From positions 1 to 64,000 of the forward strand of contig NZ_JACXYX010000001.1 in NCBI RefSeq assembly GCF_014779655.1: a DNA stretch of 64,000 nt, written 5' to 3'. The notes below the pieces were generated by a model, which saw only the letters and a program-made list of their open reading frames with translations, did no database searches and had not been told where the DNA came from. Below, piece after piece: positions 8,352 to 18,478 of the stretch; the stretch's first letter is position 1; each line of letters starts with the position of its first letter. This DNA comes from Nocardioides ganghwensis. Its GTDB lineage: Bacteria; Actinomycetota; Actinomycetes; Propionibacteriales; Nocardioidaceae. The translations under genes were made by a program, and so were the position numbers.

Positions 8352-9182
8352 ATGGAAGGCGTCCTGGTCCTCGCGGGCACTCCGATCGGGCAGTCCGGCG
8401 ACGCGCCGCCCCGGCTCGCAGCCGAGCTCGCCGGAGCCGACGTGGTCGCCGCCGAGGACACCCGTCGGCTCAAGCGGCTGTGCGCCGACCTCGACATCAC
8501 GCTGTCCGGGCGCGTCGTCTCCTACTTCGAGGGCAACGAGCAGGCCCGGACCCCCGCCCTGCTCGAGGCGCTGCTCGCCGGGGAGCGCGTCGTCCTGGTG
8601 ACCGACGCCGGGATGCCGAGCGTGTCCGACCCGGGCTACCGGCTCGTGGCCGCCGCCGTCGAGCACGACGTACGCGTCACCGCCGTCCCCGGACCCAGCG
8701 CCGTGCTCACCGCGCTCGCCGTCAGCGGCCTGCCGGTCGACCGCTTCTGCTTCGAGGGCTTCCTGCCCCGCAAGGCGGGGGAGCGCGGCCGCCGCCTCGC
8801 CGCCCTGGCCGCCGAGGAGCGGACGATGGTGTTCTTCGAGGCGCCGCACCGCACCGAGGCCGCCCTCGCGGCGATGGCCGAGGCCCTCGGTGACGACCGC
8901 CGCGCGGCCGTCTGCCGCGAGCTGACCAAGACCCACGAGGAGGTGCGCCGCGGCCCGCTGGCCGAGCTCGTCGCGTGGGCCGCGGACGGCGTGCGCGGCG
9001 AGGTGACGATCGTGGTCGAGGGATCCAGCGGCGGCCCCGCCGTGGACAGCGACCCCGGCTCCCTGCGTACGGCCGTCGCCGAGCTCGAGGCCTCCGGCTC
9101 GACCCGCAAGGAGGCGATCGCCGAGGTCGCCCGGCGCGCCGGCCTGCCCAAGAGAGAGGTGTACGACGTTGTCCACCGCTGA
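8352..9182 (+). CDS. rsmI: 16S rRNA (cytidine1402-2'-O)-methyltransferase
   Basis: This 276-residue SAM-dependent tetrapyrrole-methylase-fold protein has LVLAGTPIGQSGD at the N-terminus (family ATPIGN motif), VVAAEDTRRLKRL, and the TDAGMPSVSDPGY SAM-site loop near residue 85. It then has VPGPSAVLTALAVSGLP, FEGFLPRK, and the C-terminal ELTKTHEEVRRG/GEVTIVVEG segment. It 2'-O-methylates C1402 in the ribosomal P site together with RsmH. GTG 8343 is an alternative start. It overlaps the start of tatD by 14 nt and lies next to pmt, as in mycobacteria. Confidence 0.92.
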   Translation: MEGVLVLAGTPIGQSGDAPPRLAAELAGADVVAAEDTRRLKRLCADLDITLSGRVVSYFEGNEQARTPALLEALLAGERVVLVTDAGMPSVSDPGYRLVAAAVEHDVRVTAVPGPSAVLTALAVSGLPVDRFCFEGFLPRKAGERGRRLAALAAEERTMVFFEAPHRTEAALAAMAEALGDDRRAAVCRELTKTHEEVRRGPLAELVAWAADGVRGEVTIVVEGSSGGPAVDSDPGSLRTAVAELEASGSTRKEAIAEVARRAGLPKREVYDVVHR

Positions 9183-10083
9183 CCAGGGTCCGACCCGCAG
9201 CCGCGCCGCGACCGAGGAGACGTCCGGCGCCCGCCGCGACCGCGAGCGCCCGCCGTCGCCCGAGCCCCTCCCGCACCCGGTCGTCGACAACCACTGCCAC
9301 CTCGACATCGCCGACGGCGACTGGGTCTCCACCGAGGACGCGATCGCGGCCGCCGCCGCCGTCGGGGTGCCCCGCATCGTGCAGATCGGCTGCGACCTGC
9401 CCGGCGCCAGGTGGGCCGTCGCCGCGGCCGCCGAGCACGACGCCCTCGTCGCCGGGGTCGCGCTGCACCCCAACGAGGCGCCGCGGCTCGCGGAGGCCGG
9501 ACGCCTGGAGGAGGCGCTCGCCGAGATCGAGCAGCTCGCCGGGACCCACGACAAGGTGCGCGCCGTCGGCGAGACCGGCCTCGATCGCTTCCGACATGCG
9601 CAGAGTCGTACGGGCGACGCCGGCTGGGCCGCGCAGGAGGAGAGCTTCCGGCGCCACGTCGACATCGCCAAGCGCCTCGGCAAGACGCTCGTCATCCACG
9701 ACCGCGAGGCCCACGACGACGTGCTGCGGATCATCGACGAGGAGGGGGCGCCCGAGCGCTGGGTGATGCACTGCTTCTCCGGTGACGAGGCCTTCGCCCG
9801 GCAGTGCCTCGACCGCGGCGCCCACCTCAGCTTCGCCGGGACCGTCACCTTCAAGAACGCCGCGCCCCTGCGCAACGCGCTCGCCGTCACGCCGCGCGAC
9901 CGCGTGCTCGTGGAGACCGACGCGCCCTTCCTGACCCCGACGCCCTACCGCGGCCGGCCCAACGCGTCCTACCTCGTGCCCCTCATCGTGCGGGCCATGG
10001 CCGAGGTGCTGCACACCGACCTCGAGGAGCTGTGCCGCGCGATCGACGCCAACACCGAGGCCGCCTTCGGGGGCTCCTGGTAG
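9169..10083 (+). CDS. tatD: TatD family metal-dependent hydrolase
   Basis: The protein has 304 residues with a 36-residue low-complexity N-terminal extension before the conserved VDNHCHLD (His42, His44). Further metal ligands follow: Glu in VGETGLDRF, His in LVIHDREAHDD, His in MHCFSGDE, and Asp in LVETDAPFLTPTPYRGRPN. It is a TIM-barrel hydrolase of the amidohydrolase superfamily; TatD enzymes act as 3'-5' DNases and in nucleic-acid quality control. The start is a TTG preceded by a GAGAGAGG ribosome site and overlaps rsmI, so the two are translationally coupled. The neighbours rpfB, ksgA and ispE match the mycobacterial order. Confidence 0.9.
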   Translation: MSTADQGPTRSRAATEETSGARRDRERPPSPEPLPHPVVDNHCHLDIADGDWVSTEDAIAAAAAVGVPRIVQIGCDLPGARWAVAAAAEHDALVAGVALHPNEAPRLAEAGRLEEALAEIEQLAGTHDKVRAVGETGLDRFRHAQSRTGDAGWAAQEESFRRHVDIAKRLGKTLVIHDREAHDDVLRIIDEEGAPERWVMHCFSGDEAFARQCLDRGAHLSFAGTVTFKNAAPLRNALAVTPRDRVLVETDAPFLTPTPYRGRPNASYLVPLIVRAMAEVLHTDLEELCRAIDANTEAAFGGSW

Positions 10084-10090
10084 GTCGTCT

Positions 10091-10145
10091 CGGCAGGCGT
10101 TCGACAGGCGTCCGGCAGGCGTCCGGCAGGCGTCCGGCAGGCGTC
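10091..10145. repeat. Tandem 11-bp repeat, five units
   Basis: Five units of CGGCAGGCGTC (first two units with one change each) follow the tatD stop directly. The period is one helical turn. Nothing else recognisable lies between it and the rpfB promoter region. Confidence 0.85.
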
Positions 10146-10184
10146 TCCGTGAGCGGGGACACGTACTTCTTCTCGCCTTCGAGT

Positions 10185-10212
10185 TTGCGTCAGGGGTCTT
10201 CGTCGTTATCGT
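10185..10212 (+). promoter_or_regulatory. Candidate sigma-A promoter of rpfB
   Basis: TTGCGT at 10185-10190 and TATCGT at 10207-10212 are separated by 16 bp. Transcription from about 10219 would give a leader of roughly 180 nt before the GTG at 10397. The leader contains a 7-bp hairpin (GGACCGG/CCGGTCC, 10258-10277). I could not match the leader to the ydaO (c-di-AMP) riboswitch that precedes some actinobacterial rpf genes. Confidence 0.4.
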
Positions 10213-10396
10213 CTTGTGATTGTTGGCCGGGATCGGGAGTGATTTCCGGCAGCACGTGGACCGGATCGGGCCGGTCCAGCGAGACCCCCGCTCGCACGTC
10301 GTACGGCTCCACGCACGCTCGAAGCATGGCTGCCGCGCACGCTCGGCCGGGGGGTGCTGCCGCCCGAGGCCCGGGGAGTACGACGTTCGGAGAATC

Positions 10397-11548
10397 GTGC
10401 GCTCTCGTCTCGCGCAGCTCAGCAGGTCCAGGCTCAACTCACGGGCAGTCCTCGCGACCCTCGTCGCGGTCATCGTGGCAGCCGTCGTCGGCACGACGGT
10501 CGGCTACGCCGCCCTCAGCAAGGACGTGACCCTCACCCTCGACGGGAAGACCCGCCAGGTCAGCGCCATCGGCGACACCGTCGCCGACGTGCTCGAGTCC
10601 GAGGGCATCGAGGTCACCGACAAGGACCTGGTCGCCCCGGCGGTCGACGAGACCGTCACCGACGGCACGGCCATCGCGGTCCAGTTCGGCCGCCCCCTCG
10701 AGCTGTCCGTCGACGGCGACACCCAGACCTACTGGGTGAACTCCACCGACGTCGCGAGCGCCCTGGGCGAGATCGGCCGCCGCTTCGACGGCGCCGACCT
10801 GTCCACCAGCCGCGGCTCCTCGATCGGTCGCGGCGGCCTGACGCTCGAGGTCGTCACGCCCAAGGTCGTCCACCTCAAGCTCGGCGCGAAGGACCTCCGC
10901 AAGCGGACGGTCACCGCGCTCACCGTCGCCGACGTCCTGAAGTCGATGGACTTCGAGGTCGACAAGCACGACAAGGTCACCCCCTCGCTCTCCACCGAGA
11001 TCGCCGACGGCGACAAGGTCGTGGTCAAGGACATCCGGATCGCGACCAAGCGCGTCGCGCGCGAGGTCGTCGACGCCCCCGTCATCGAGCGCGAGGACGA
11101 CAGCATGTTCGAGGGCGAGGAGGAGGTCGTGCAGTCCGGCAGGGACGGCGTCCGCAACGTCACCTACCGGCTGCGCTTCGTCAACGGCGAGCTCGTCGCC
11201 CGCAAGGTGGTCAAGGCCGACCTCCGCGTGAAGGCCGTCCCGACGATCGTCAAGGTCGGCACCAAGGAGGAGCCGGAGCCCACCACCAGCAACTTCGCCG
11301 GCGGCAGCACCGTGTGGGACTCCCTCGCCCAGTGCGAGTCGGGTGGCAACTGGGCCATCAACACCGGCAACGGCTACTACGGCGGCCTCCAGTTCAGCCT
11401 CAGCACCTGGCGCGCCTACGGCGGCCCGGGCTACCCCCACCAGCAGTCCCGAGAGACGCAGATCGCCATCGCCGAGAAGCTCCGCGCGGCGACCGGCGGC
11501 TACGGCTCGTGGCCGGGCTGCGCCGCCAAGCTGGGCCTGCCGACCTGA
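10397..11548 (+). CDS. rpfB: Resuscitation-promoting factor RpfB-type
   Basis: The protein has 383 residues in the RpfB layout. A membrane anchor (about residues 18-40, [19 protein letters not shown]) is followed by three DUF348 repeats (about 43-210), a G5 domain (about 213-290), a short linker and a lysozyme-like transglycosylase domain (305-383). The catalytic Glu is Glu314 in [26 protein letters not shown]. It cleaves peptidoglycan at the cell surface and promotes outgrowth from dormancy. The GTG was chosen because GGAG precedes it and the anchor follows at the usual distance; an ATG-like extension back to 10220 looks non-coding. The first gene of rpfB-ksgA-ispE. Confidence 0.92.
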   Translation: MRSRLAQLSRSRLNSRAVLATLVAVIVAAVVGTTVGYAALSKDVTLTLDGKTRQVSAIGDTVADVLESEGIEVTDKDLVAPAVDETVTDGTAIAVQFGRPLELSVDGDTQTYWVNSTDVASALGEIGRRFDGADLSTSRGSSIGRGGLTLEVVTPKVVHLKLGAKDLRKRTVTALTVADVLKSMDFEVDKHDKVTPSLSTEIADGDKVVVKDIRIATKRVAREVVDAPVIEREDDSMFEGEEEVVQSGRDGVRNVTYRLRFVNGELVARKVVKADLRVKAVPTIVKVGTKEEPEPTTSNFAGGSTVWDSLAQCESGGNWAINTGNGYYGGLQFSLSTWRAYGGPGYPHQQSRETQIAIAEKLRAATGGYGSWPGCAAKLGLPT

Positions 11549-11562
11549 TCGAGGCCCACCAC

Positions 11563-11568
11563 TAGGCT
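11563..11568 (+). promoter_or_regulatory. Leaderless -10 element of rsmA (TAGGCT)
   Basis: TAGGCT lies 8 nt before the ATG at 11577, in the 28-bp gap after rpfB. It would give ksgA-ispE their own transcript besides read-through from rpfB. Confidence 0.4.
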
Positions 11569-11576
11569 TGCCCACC

Positions 11577-12446
11577 ATGACCACGAACCCGGCCGGCCCG
11601 AGGCTCCTCGGGCCGGCCGAGGTGCGTCGGCTGGCCGCCGAGCTCGACCTGCGACCGACCAAGCAGCGCGGGCAGAACTTCGTCATCGACGCCAACACGG
11701 TGCGCCGCATCGTGCGCGAGTCCGCGATCACCGGCGACGACGTCGTCGTCGAGGTCGGCCCCGGGCTCGGCTCGCTCACCCTCGCGCTGCTCGAGGTCGC
11801 CCGCCGCGTCATCGCGATCGAGGTCGACCCGCTCCTCGCCGAGCGGCTGCCCGCCACCATCGCGGCGTACGCCCCCGAGCAGGTCGACCGGTTCGAGGTC
11901 GTGCTCGCCGACGCGATGCGCATCGAGGAGGTGCCCGGACCTCCGCCGACGGCGCTCGTGGCCAACCTCCCCTACAACGTCTCGGTCCCCGTCCTCATCC
12001 ACCTCCTCACCCTGCTGCCCTCGCTCGAGCGCGGCCTGGTGATGGTGCAGGCGGAGGTCGCCGACCGGCTGGCCGCCCGCCCCGGCTCGAAGACCTACGG
12101 CGTGCCCAGCGTGAAGGCGGCCTGGTTCGCCGACGTACGCCGTGCCGGCGCGATCGGGCGCAACGTCTTCTGGCCGGCGCCCAACGTCGACTCCGGGCTC
12201 GTCGCCTGGACGCGGCGCGAGCCCCCGCGCACCACCGCCACCCGCGAGCAGGTCTTCGCGGTCGTGGACGCCGCGTTCGCCCAGCGCCGCAAGCAGGTCC
12301 GCGCCGCGCTGCGCGGGCTGGCCGGGTCGGCGGAGGCCGCGACCGCGGCGCTCGACGCCGCGGGCATCGACCCCACGGCGCGCGGCGAGGTGCTCGACGT
12401 CGGGGACTTCGCCCGGATCGCCGAGGGCCTGGCGGCCACCCGATGA
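11577..12446 (+). CDS. rsmA: 16S rRNA dimethyladenosine transferase
   Basis: This 289-residue RsmA/KsgA dimethylates A1518 and A1519 of 16S rRNA. It shows [10 protein letters not shown] near residue 29, the SAM motif [11 protein letters not shown] (about 62-72), [11 protein letters not shown], the catalytic [12 protein letters not shown] (NLPY), and the C-terminal [22 protein letters not shown]. The ATG at 11577 was chosen over the open frame from 11343, which overlaps rpfB. It ends in an ATGA overlap with ispE, indicating translational coupling. Confidence 0.94.
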   Translation: MTTNPAGPRLLGPAEVRRLAAELDLRPTKQRGQNFVIDANTVRRIVRESAITGDDVVVEVGPGLGSLTLALLEVARRVIAIEVDPLLAERLPATIAAYAPEQVDRFEVVLADAMRIEEVPGPPPTALVANLPYNVSVPVLIHLLTLLPSLERGLVMVQAEVADRLAARPGSKTYGVPSVKAAWFADVRRAGAIGRNVFWPAPNVDSGLVAWTRREPPRTTATREQVFAVVDAAFAQRRKQVRAALRGLAGSAEAATAALDAAGIDPTARGEVLDVGDFARIAEGLAATR

Positions 12447-13333
12447 CGATCACCGTGCGCGCCGCGGCCAAGATCAACCTGCACCTCGCCGTCGGCGCGC
12501 CCCGCGAGGACGGCTTCCACCCACTCGACACCGTCTACCAGGCCATCGACCTCTACGACGACCTGTCGCTGTCCGCGGCCGACGAGGACTCCCTCGCCGT
12601 GGACGGCCCGCCCTACGTCGACCTCGACGGCATCCCCACCGACGCCTCCAACATCGCGGTGCGCGCCCTGGCCGAGGTGGCCTGCGCGGGCGGGCACGCG
12701 ATGCGGATCAGCAAGCAGATCCCGGTCGCCGGGGGCATGGCGGGCGGCTCCGCCGACGGAGCGGCCGCCCTCCTCGCCCACGACCGTCTGCACGGTCTCG
12801 ACCAGTCCGACGACGTCCTCCTCGCGCAGGCCGCACGACTCGGCAGCGACGTGCCGTTCTCCCTCGTCGGCGGTACGGCCCGCGGCCGTGGCCGCGGCGA
12901 GGTCGTCGAGCCTGTGGAGGACGCCGGCACCTGGTGGTGGGTCGTCGTCCCCTCCGGGACGGGCCTGTCCACCCCGGCCGTCTACCGGCACTTCGACGTC
13001 CTCCACCCCGACGCGCCGTCGCAGCCCGCCGAGCCCACCGAGCTCCTCGCCGCCCTGGCCACCCGGGAGCCCGTACGCCTCGCGCGCACCCTCCGCAACG
13101 ACCTGGAGGAGCCCGCCATCGACCTGCGTCCCGAGCTCGGCGCCCTGATCGAGCGGGGCGAGCGCGAGGGCGCGCTGCGCGGCATGGTGAGCGGCTCGGG
13201 CCCGACCTGCGTGTTCCTCTGCGAGGGCCGCGACGAGGCCATGACCGTGGCGGCCGCGCTGTCGGCGACGTACGACGTGGTCCTGCCCGCGATGGGACCC
13301 GTCGCGGGCGCGCACGTCGTCACCACCGGCTGA
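12443..13333 (+). CDS. ispE: 4-diphosphocytidyl-2-C-methyl-D-erythritol kinase
   Basis: This 296-residue GHMP kinase of the MEP isoprenoid pathway phosphorylates CDP-methylerythritol on its 2-hydroxyl. It has [34 protein letters not shown] at the N-terminus, the ATP loop [17 protein letters not shown] near residue 95-111, [21 protein letters not shown], and the C-terminal [13 protein letters not shown] motif. It starts within the ksgA stop codon (ATGA) and is followed by a run of short tandem repeats, so it is probably the last gene of the rpfB-ksgA-ispE unit. Confidence 0.94.
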   Translation: MTITVRAAAKINLHLAVGAPREDGFHPLDTVYQAIDLYDDLSLSAADEDSLAVDGPPYVDLDGIPTDASNIAVRALAEVACAGGHAMRISKQIPVAGGMAGGSADGAAALLAHDRLHGLDQSDDVLLAQAARLGSDVPFSLVGGTARGRGRGEVVEPVEDAGTWWWVVVPSGTGLSTPAVYRHFDVLHPDAPSQPAEPTELLAALATREPVRLARTLRNDLEEPAIDLRPELGALIERGEREGALRGMVSGSGPTCVFLCEGRDEAMTVAAALSATYDVVLPAMGPVAGAHVVTTG

Positions 13334-13347
13334 CCGCTGGCCTGGCC

Positions 13348-13400
13348 GCATCGGGGCCGGATCGGGGCCGGATCGGGGCCGGATCGGGGCCGGATCGGAG
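13348..13400. repeat. Tandem 11-bp repeat after ispE
   Basis: Nearly five units of GGATCGGGGCC run from 13348 to 13400, the first and last being imperfect. Like the repeat at 10091 the period is 11 bp, although the unit differs. Confidence 0.85.
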
Positions 13401-13461
13401 ACGGGTCCCGACCGGGAGGCTTGAACCGCGGCGGACGGGGAAGCATCCCGCTATGTTGTGC

Positions 13462-13483
13462 GCGACGTCGACGACGACGTCGC
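13462..13483. promoter_or_regulatory. Palindrome in the nfeD/flotillin leader
   Basis: GCGACGTCG (13462-13470) and CGACGTCGC (13475-13483) form a perfect 9-bp inverted repeat with a 4-nt spacer, 24 bp before the GTG of the NfeD-like gene. It could be an operator or a hairpin in the leader; no regulator was recognised. Confidence 0.5.
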
Positions 13484-13506
13484 ACGGATGACCTGGGGGA
13501 GGCATC

Positions 13507-14004
13507 GTGACCGTGTTCCTGCTGGTGGGAGCCGTCGGCGTCGTGCTGCTCCTCGTCGCCCTGGTCGTCGGCGACGTCCTCGACGGGGCGCTCGAGGGGC
13601 TCAGTGCAGGCTTCTTCTCGACCGAGGCGCTTGCGGGCTTCCTCGGCGCGCTCGGCTTCGGCGGCGCGATCGCCCTGGAGACGACCGGGTCGACGTCGCT
13701 GGCGGTGGTCATCGGTCTCGTCCTCGGCGTCCTGCTGGGCGCCCTGGCGGCCCGGGCGTCTCGGTTCCTGCACGGCGACGGTGAGGGCGACACCGTCCGC
13801 ACCTCCGACATGGTCGAGAAGATCGGGTCGGTCGTCAGCGCGATCCCCGAAGGCGGCTTCGGTGTCGTGTCGATCAGCGTCGGCGGCCACCTCACCCGGC
13901 TCAACGCCCGCTCGAGCACCGCCGTGCCCGCCGGCACCCAAGTGAGCGTCACCCAGGTCATCTCGCCCACGGCCGTCCAGGTCGAGCCGCTCTTCCTCCC
14001 CTGA
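13507..14004 (+). CDS. NfeD/YuaF-like membrane protein
   Basis: This 165-residue protein has two or three membrane helices (about residues 2-22 and 45-80), then a soluble OB-fold-like domain (about 95-165: VEKIGSVVSAIPEGGFGVVSISVGGHLTRLNARSSTAVPAGTQVSVTQVISPTAVQVEPL). This matches the NfeD C-terminal domain of YuaF/YqiJ proteins that partner with flotillins in membrane microdomains. The GTG start has GGGGGAGG 4-11 nt upstream. The flotillin gene follows after a 124-bp repeat-rich gap, the usual gene pair. Confidence 0.8.
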   Translation: MTVFLLVGAVGVVLLLVALVVGDVLDGALEGLSAGFFSTEALAGFLGALGFGGAIALETTGSTSLAVVIGLVLGVLLGALAARASRFLHGDGEGDTVRTSDMVEKIGSVVSAIPEGGFGVVSISVGGHLTRLNARSSTAVPAGTQVSVTQVISPTAVQVEPLFLP

Positions 14005-14025
14005 ACCCTCCTGATCCCGTCCTGA

Positions 14026-14110
14026 TCTCCTCCTGTCATCTCCTCCTGTCATCTCCTCCTGTCATCTCCTCCTGTCATCTCCTCCTGTCATCTCGTCTCG
14101 TCTCGTCTCG
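14026..14110. repeat. Tandem repeats in the flotillin leader: 5 x 13 bp plus 4 x 5 bp
   Basis: Five exact units of TCTCCTCCTGTCA occupy 14026-14090, followed by four TCTCG units (14091-14110). Each 13-bp unit contains CTCCTCC, complementary to the flotillin ribosome-binding site TAGGAG at 14115-14120 and similar to the 3' end of 16S rRNA. Confidence 0.9.
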
Positions 14111-14128
14111 TCGCTAGGAGCACCGCCC

Positions 14129-15667
14129 ATGTTCGGTCTGTCCCCGGTCGTCACCTCCGTGATCGGCCTCCTCGTCCTCCTGGTGCTTCTCGCGCTGCTG
14201 GTCACCACCCGCTACAAGGTGGCCGGGCCCAACGAGTCGTTCATCGTCACCGGGCGCAAGGGCAAGGGCGAGGTGCGCAACCCGGAGACCGGTGAGATCT
14301 CCACCGACCTGTCCGGCCAGAAGGTCGTCATGGGCGGCGGCGTGTTCGTCATCCCGTTCATCCAGCGCCTCGCCACCCTCGACCTGTCCTCGCGGCGGAT
14401 CTCGGTGCAGATCCGCGGCGCCGTCTCCGGGCAGGGCATCAAGCTCAACCTCGACGGCGTCGCGCTCGTCAAGGTCGGCGGCAACGAGGACTCCATCCGC
14501 GCGGCCGGCCAGCGGTTCCTGAGCCAGCAGGCCGAGATCGAGACCTTCACCCAGGAGGTCCTCGCCGGTGCGCTCCGCTCGATCGTCGGATCGATGTCGG
14601 TCGAGCAGATCATCCGCGACCGCGCGGCCTTCGCCCAGCGCGTCGCCGAGGAGTCCGAGTCGTCCCTCACCGGCCAGGGCCTGGTGCTCGACACCTTCCA
14701 GATCCAGGACATCACCGACGACGGCTCCTACCTCGCCGACCTCGGCCGCCCGGAGGCCGCCAAGCTCAACCAGCTCGCCTCCATCGCGGAGGCCAACGCC
14801 CGCCAGGCCGCCGAGCAGGCGCGGATCGCCGCCGAGCAGGAGATCGCCATCACGCAGCGGGCGCTGGCGCTGAAGAACGCCGAGATCAAGGCCGAGACCG
14901 ACGCCGCCAACGCACAGGCCGCGGCCGCCGGCCCGCTCGCCCAGGCCGACCGCGACCAGGCCGTCCTGCTCGAGCAGGAGAAGGTCGCCGTACGGCAGGC
15001 CGCCCTCAAGGAGCGCCAGCTCGACACCGAGGTCCGCAAGCCCGCCGACGCCGAGCGCTACCGCGTCGAGACCGAGGCCCAGGGTCGGCGCAGCTCGGAG
15101 ATCCTCGAGGCCGAGGCCCGCAAGGCGTCCTCCATCGCCAACGCCGAGGCCGAGGCCGAGAAGGCCCGCCTGACCGGTGAGGGCGAGAAGTCCCGCCGCT
15201 CGGCGCTCGCCGAGGCCGAGGCCATCGAGGGTGCCAAGCGCGGTGAGGCCGAGAAGGCCCGCCGTGTCGCCGAGGCCGACGCCCTCCGCGCCGAGGGCGA
15301 GGCGCAGGCCGCCGCCATCCTCGCCGCGGGCCAGGCCGAGGCCGAGGCGATGGACAAGAAGGCCGCGGCCTTCGCCGGCTACAACGAGGCAGCCGTGCTC
15401 CAGATGCTCATCGAGGTGATGCCCAAGGTGGCCGCAGAGCTGGCCCGCCCGATGGCCGGCATCGACAAGCTGACCGTCATCTCCGCCGACGGCGCCGGCG
15501 AGCTGCCCAAGCAGGTGACCACCAACTTCGTGCAGACCATGGAGCTGCTCAAGACGACCACCGGTCTCGACGTGGAGCAGCTGATCCAGAAGTACGCCCG
15601 CACCGACGGGTCGCACGCCCAGCTCGACGAGGCGTCGCCGGCGGTGGACGGCCAGCCGGTCCGCTGA
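14129..15667 (+). CDS. Flotillin-like SPFH protein
   Basis: The protein has 512 residues. An N-terminal hydrophobic hairpin anchor (residues about 6-27) leads into an SPFH/band-7 domain (about 30-200, including GVFVIPFIQRLATLDLSSRRISVQ and LDTFQIQDITDD). A long Ala/Glu-rich coiled coil follows (about 205-425, with repeated EAEA/EKAR units), then a C-terminal oligomerisation region. Flotillins (YuaG/FloT) scaffold ordered membrane domains and associate with secretion and signalling complexes. It is paired with the upstream NfeD-like gene. The ATG has TAGGAG 8 nt upstream. Confidence 0.93.
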   Translation: MFGLSPVVTSVIGLLVLLVLLALLVTTRYKVAGPNESFIVTGRKGKGEVRNPETGEISTDLSGQKVVMGGGVFVIPFIQRLATLDLSSRRISVQIRGAVSGQGIKLNLDGVALVKVGGNEDSIRAAGQRFLSQQAEIETFTQEVLAGALRSIVGSMSVEQIIRDRAAFAQRVAEESESSLTGQGLVLDTFQIQDITDDGSYLADLGRPEAAKLNQLASIAEANARQAAEQARIAAEQEIAITQRALALKNAEIKAETDAANAQAAAAGPLAQADRDQAVLLEQEKVAVRQAALKERQLDTEVRKPADAERYRVETEAQGRRSSEILEAEARKASSIANAEAEAEKARLTGEGEKSRRSALAEAEAIEGAKRGEAEKARRVAEADALRAEGEAQAAAILAAGQAEAEAMDKKAAAFAGYNEAAVLQMLIEVMPKVAAELARPMAGIDKLTVISADGAGELPKQVTTNFVQTMELLKTTTGLDVEQLIQKYARTDGSHAQLDEASPAVDGQPVR

Positions 15668-15675
15668 GGTCCTCG

Positions 15676-15802
15676 TGAGCGGTGCGTGAGACACGTTCTG
15701 GAGCCTCGGAAGCTGTCCTGCCCACCGCCACCTCGGTGGCGCCGGGCTGAGCGGTGGGTGACGCAGGTCCTGCGGCCTCCGAAGCTGTCTCACTCACCGC
15801 TC
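15676..15802. repeat. Imperfect 43-bp direct repeat with inverted ends and an internal hairpin
   Basis: Two related 43-bp copies (15676-15718 and 15748-15790), both starting TGAGCGGTG and ending GAAGCTGTC, lie 72 bp apart. The start motif GAGCGGTGnGTGA also recurs inverted at 15790-15802. Between the copies is a CGCCACC/GGTGGCG stem (about 15726-15741). The element fills the gap between flotillin and the ABC-F gene and could terminate transcription. Confidence 0.7.
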
Positions 15803-15861
15803 GCGGCAGGGCGTACGCCGATCTGCGGGCGCTGGGCCGCACCTGAGAGGATCGCCCGGAC

Positions 15862-17682
<1,821 letters not shown>

Positions 17683-17783
17683 ACACGCGGACACAACTCC
17701 CTCCGGCGCTGTGCGTCGAGCGTGGCGGTCGGCTCACCGTCGGACTTCTGTCCGCGCGTCTACACTCCGTCAGCTGAGCGGCG

Positions 17784-18269
17784 TCAGCTGAAGGGTGCCA
17801 GCAGCGAGCGCAGCAGTCCGGCGAGCCGGGTGCGCTCGGTGGCGGAGAGGTCGGCGAGCAGGTCGGCCTCCGCCGCCAGCAGCGCCTCGAAGGCCCCGTC
17901 GACGGCCGCCTTGCCCTCGGCGGTCAGCCGGACGAGCACCCCGCGACGGTCGTGGGGGTCGGGCAGCCGCTCGACGAGGCCGCGCCCCGTCAGGCGGTCG
18001 ACCCGGTTGGTCATGGTGCCGCTGGTCACGAGCGTCTCGCGGAGCAGTCGGCCGGGGGAGAGCTCGTACGGGCTCCCGGCGCGGCGGAGCGCGGCCAGCA
18101 CGTCGAACTCCCACGACTCGATGCCGTGCGCGGTGAACGCGTCGCGGCGGGCGAGGTCGAGGTGGCGGGCCAGGCGGCTGATGCGGGAGAAGACCTCGAC
18201 GGGCGCGAGGTCGAGGTCGCCGCGCTCGCGGCCCCAGGCCTCGACCAGGTCGTCCACCTCGTCACGCAT
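17784..18269 (-). CDS. MarR family transcriptional regulator
   Basis: This 161-residue protein has the MarR winged helix around residues 55-115 (GIESWEFDVLAALRRAGSPYELSPGRLLRETLVTSGTMTNRVDRLTGRGLVERLPDPHDRRGVLVRLTAEG). The DxRG wing motif appears as DRRG. It is oriented away from the tam-like gene, and two MarR-type operator boxes lie in the shared upstream region, so it probably represses itself and the methyltransferase/VOC pair. The ATG at 18269 was chosen because the frame upstream of it runs through those operators. Confidence 0.88.
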   Translation of the reverse strand: MRDEVDDLVEAWGRERGDLDLAPVEVFSRISRLARHLDLARRDAFTAHGIESWEFDVLAALRRAGSPYELSPGRLLRETLVTSGTMTNRVDRLTGRGLVERLPDPHDRRGVLVRLTAEGKAAVDGAFEALLAAEADLLADLSATERTRLAGLLRSLLAPFS

Positions 18270-18297
18270 GGCGGCATTGTGCCAGATCGATCGAGAA

Positions 18298-18313
18298 TCT
18301 TGACATCGAGACA
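18298..18313. promoter_or_regulatory. MarR-type operator box 1
   Basis: TCTTGACATCGAGACA is a near-palindrome of the TCTTGA-N2-TCAAGA type used by MarR proteins. It lies 29 bp before the MarR start codon. Confidence 0.6.
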
Positions 18314-18333
18314 GTTCTGGCAGAGGCTGGAGA

Positions 18334-18349
18334 TGTCTCGACATCAAGA
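18334..18349. promoter_or_regulatory. MarR-type operator box 2
   Basis: TGTCTCGACATCAAGA matches the reverse complement of box 1 at 14 of 16 positions. The two boxes are 20 bp apart and face each other between the divergent genes. Confidence 0.6.
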
Positions 18350-18478
18350 CATCCGGCGTCCATCGCCCTGGTGCTCCGTTGCGAAAGGCCGCTCGTCGAC
18401 GCCGCTTCACCGGCTGAACGCAGCGGACTACCGTCCGGGGGTGTGGACCGACATGGACCGACATGGAGGAGGACGCAC

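Noticed and set aside
6807-9890. A 1027-codon open frame on the minus strand through phoX, rsmI and tatD
   Set aside because: Only the PhoX part (to 8252) has family motifs, a Tat signal and a ribosome site. The rest is antisense to rsmI and tatD and open merely because of extreme third-position GC.
10091-10145. CRISPR array from the short repeats (also 13348-13400 and 14026-14110)
   Set aside because: Units of 11-13 bp without unique spacers and without cas genes are simple tandem repeats.
10219-10396. ydaO (c-di-AMP) riboswitch before rpfB
   Set aside because: Known before some actinobacterial rpf genes, but the conserved core could not be matched by eye. A covariance search would decide.
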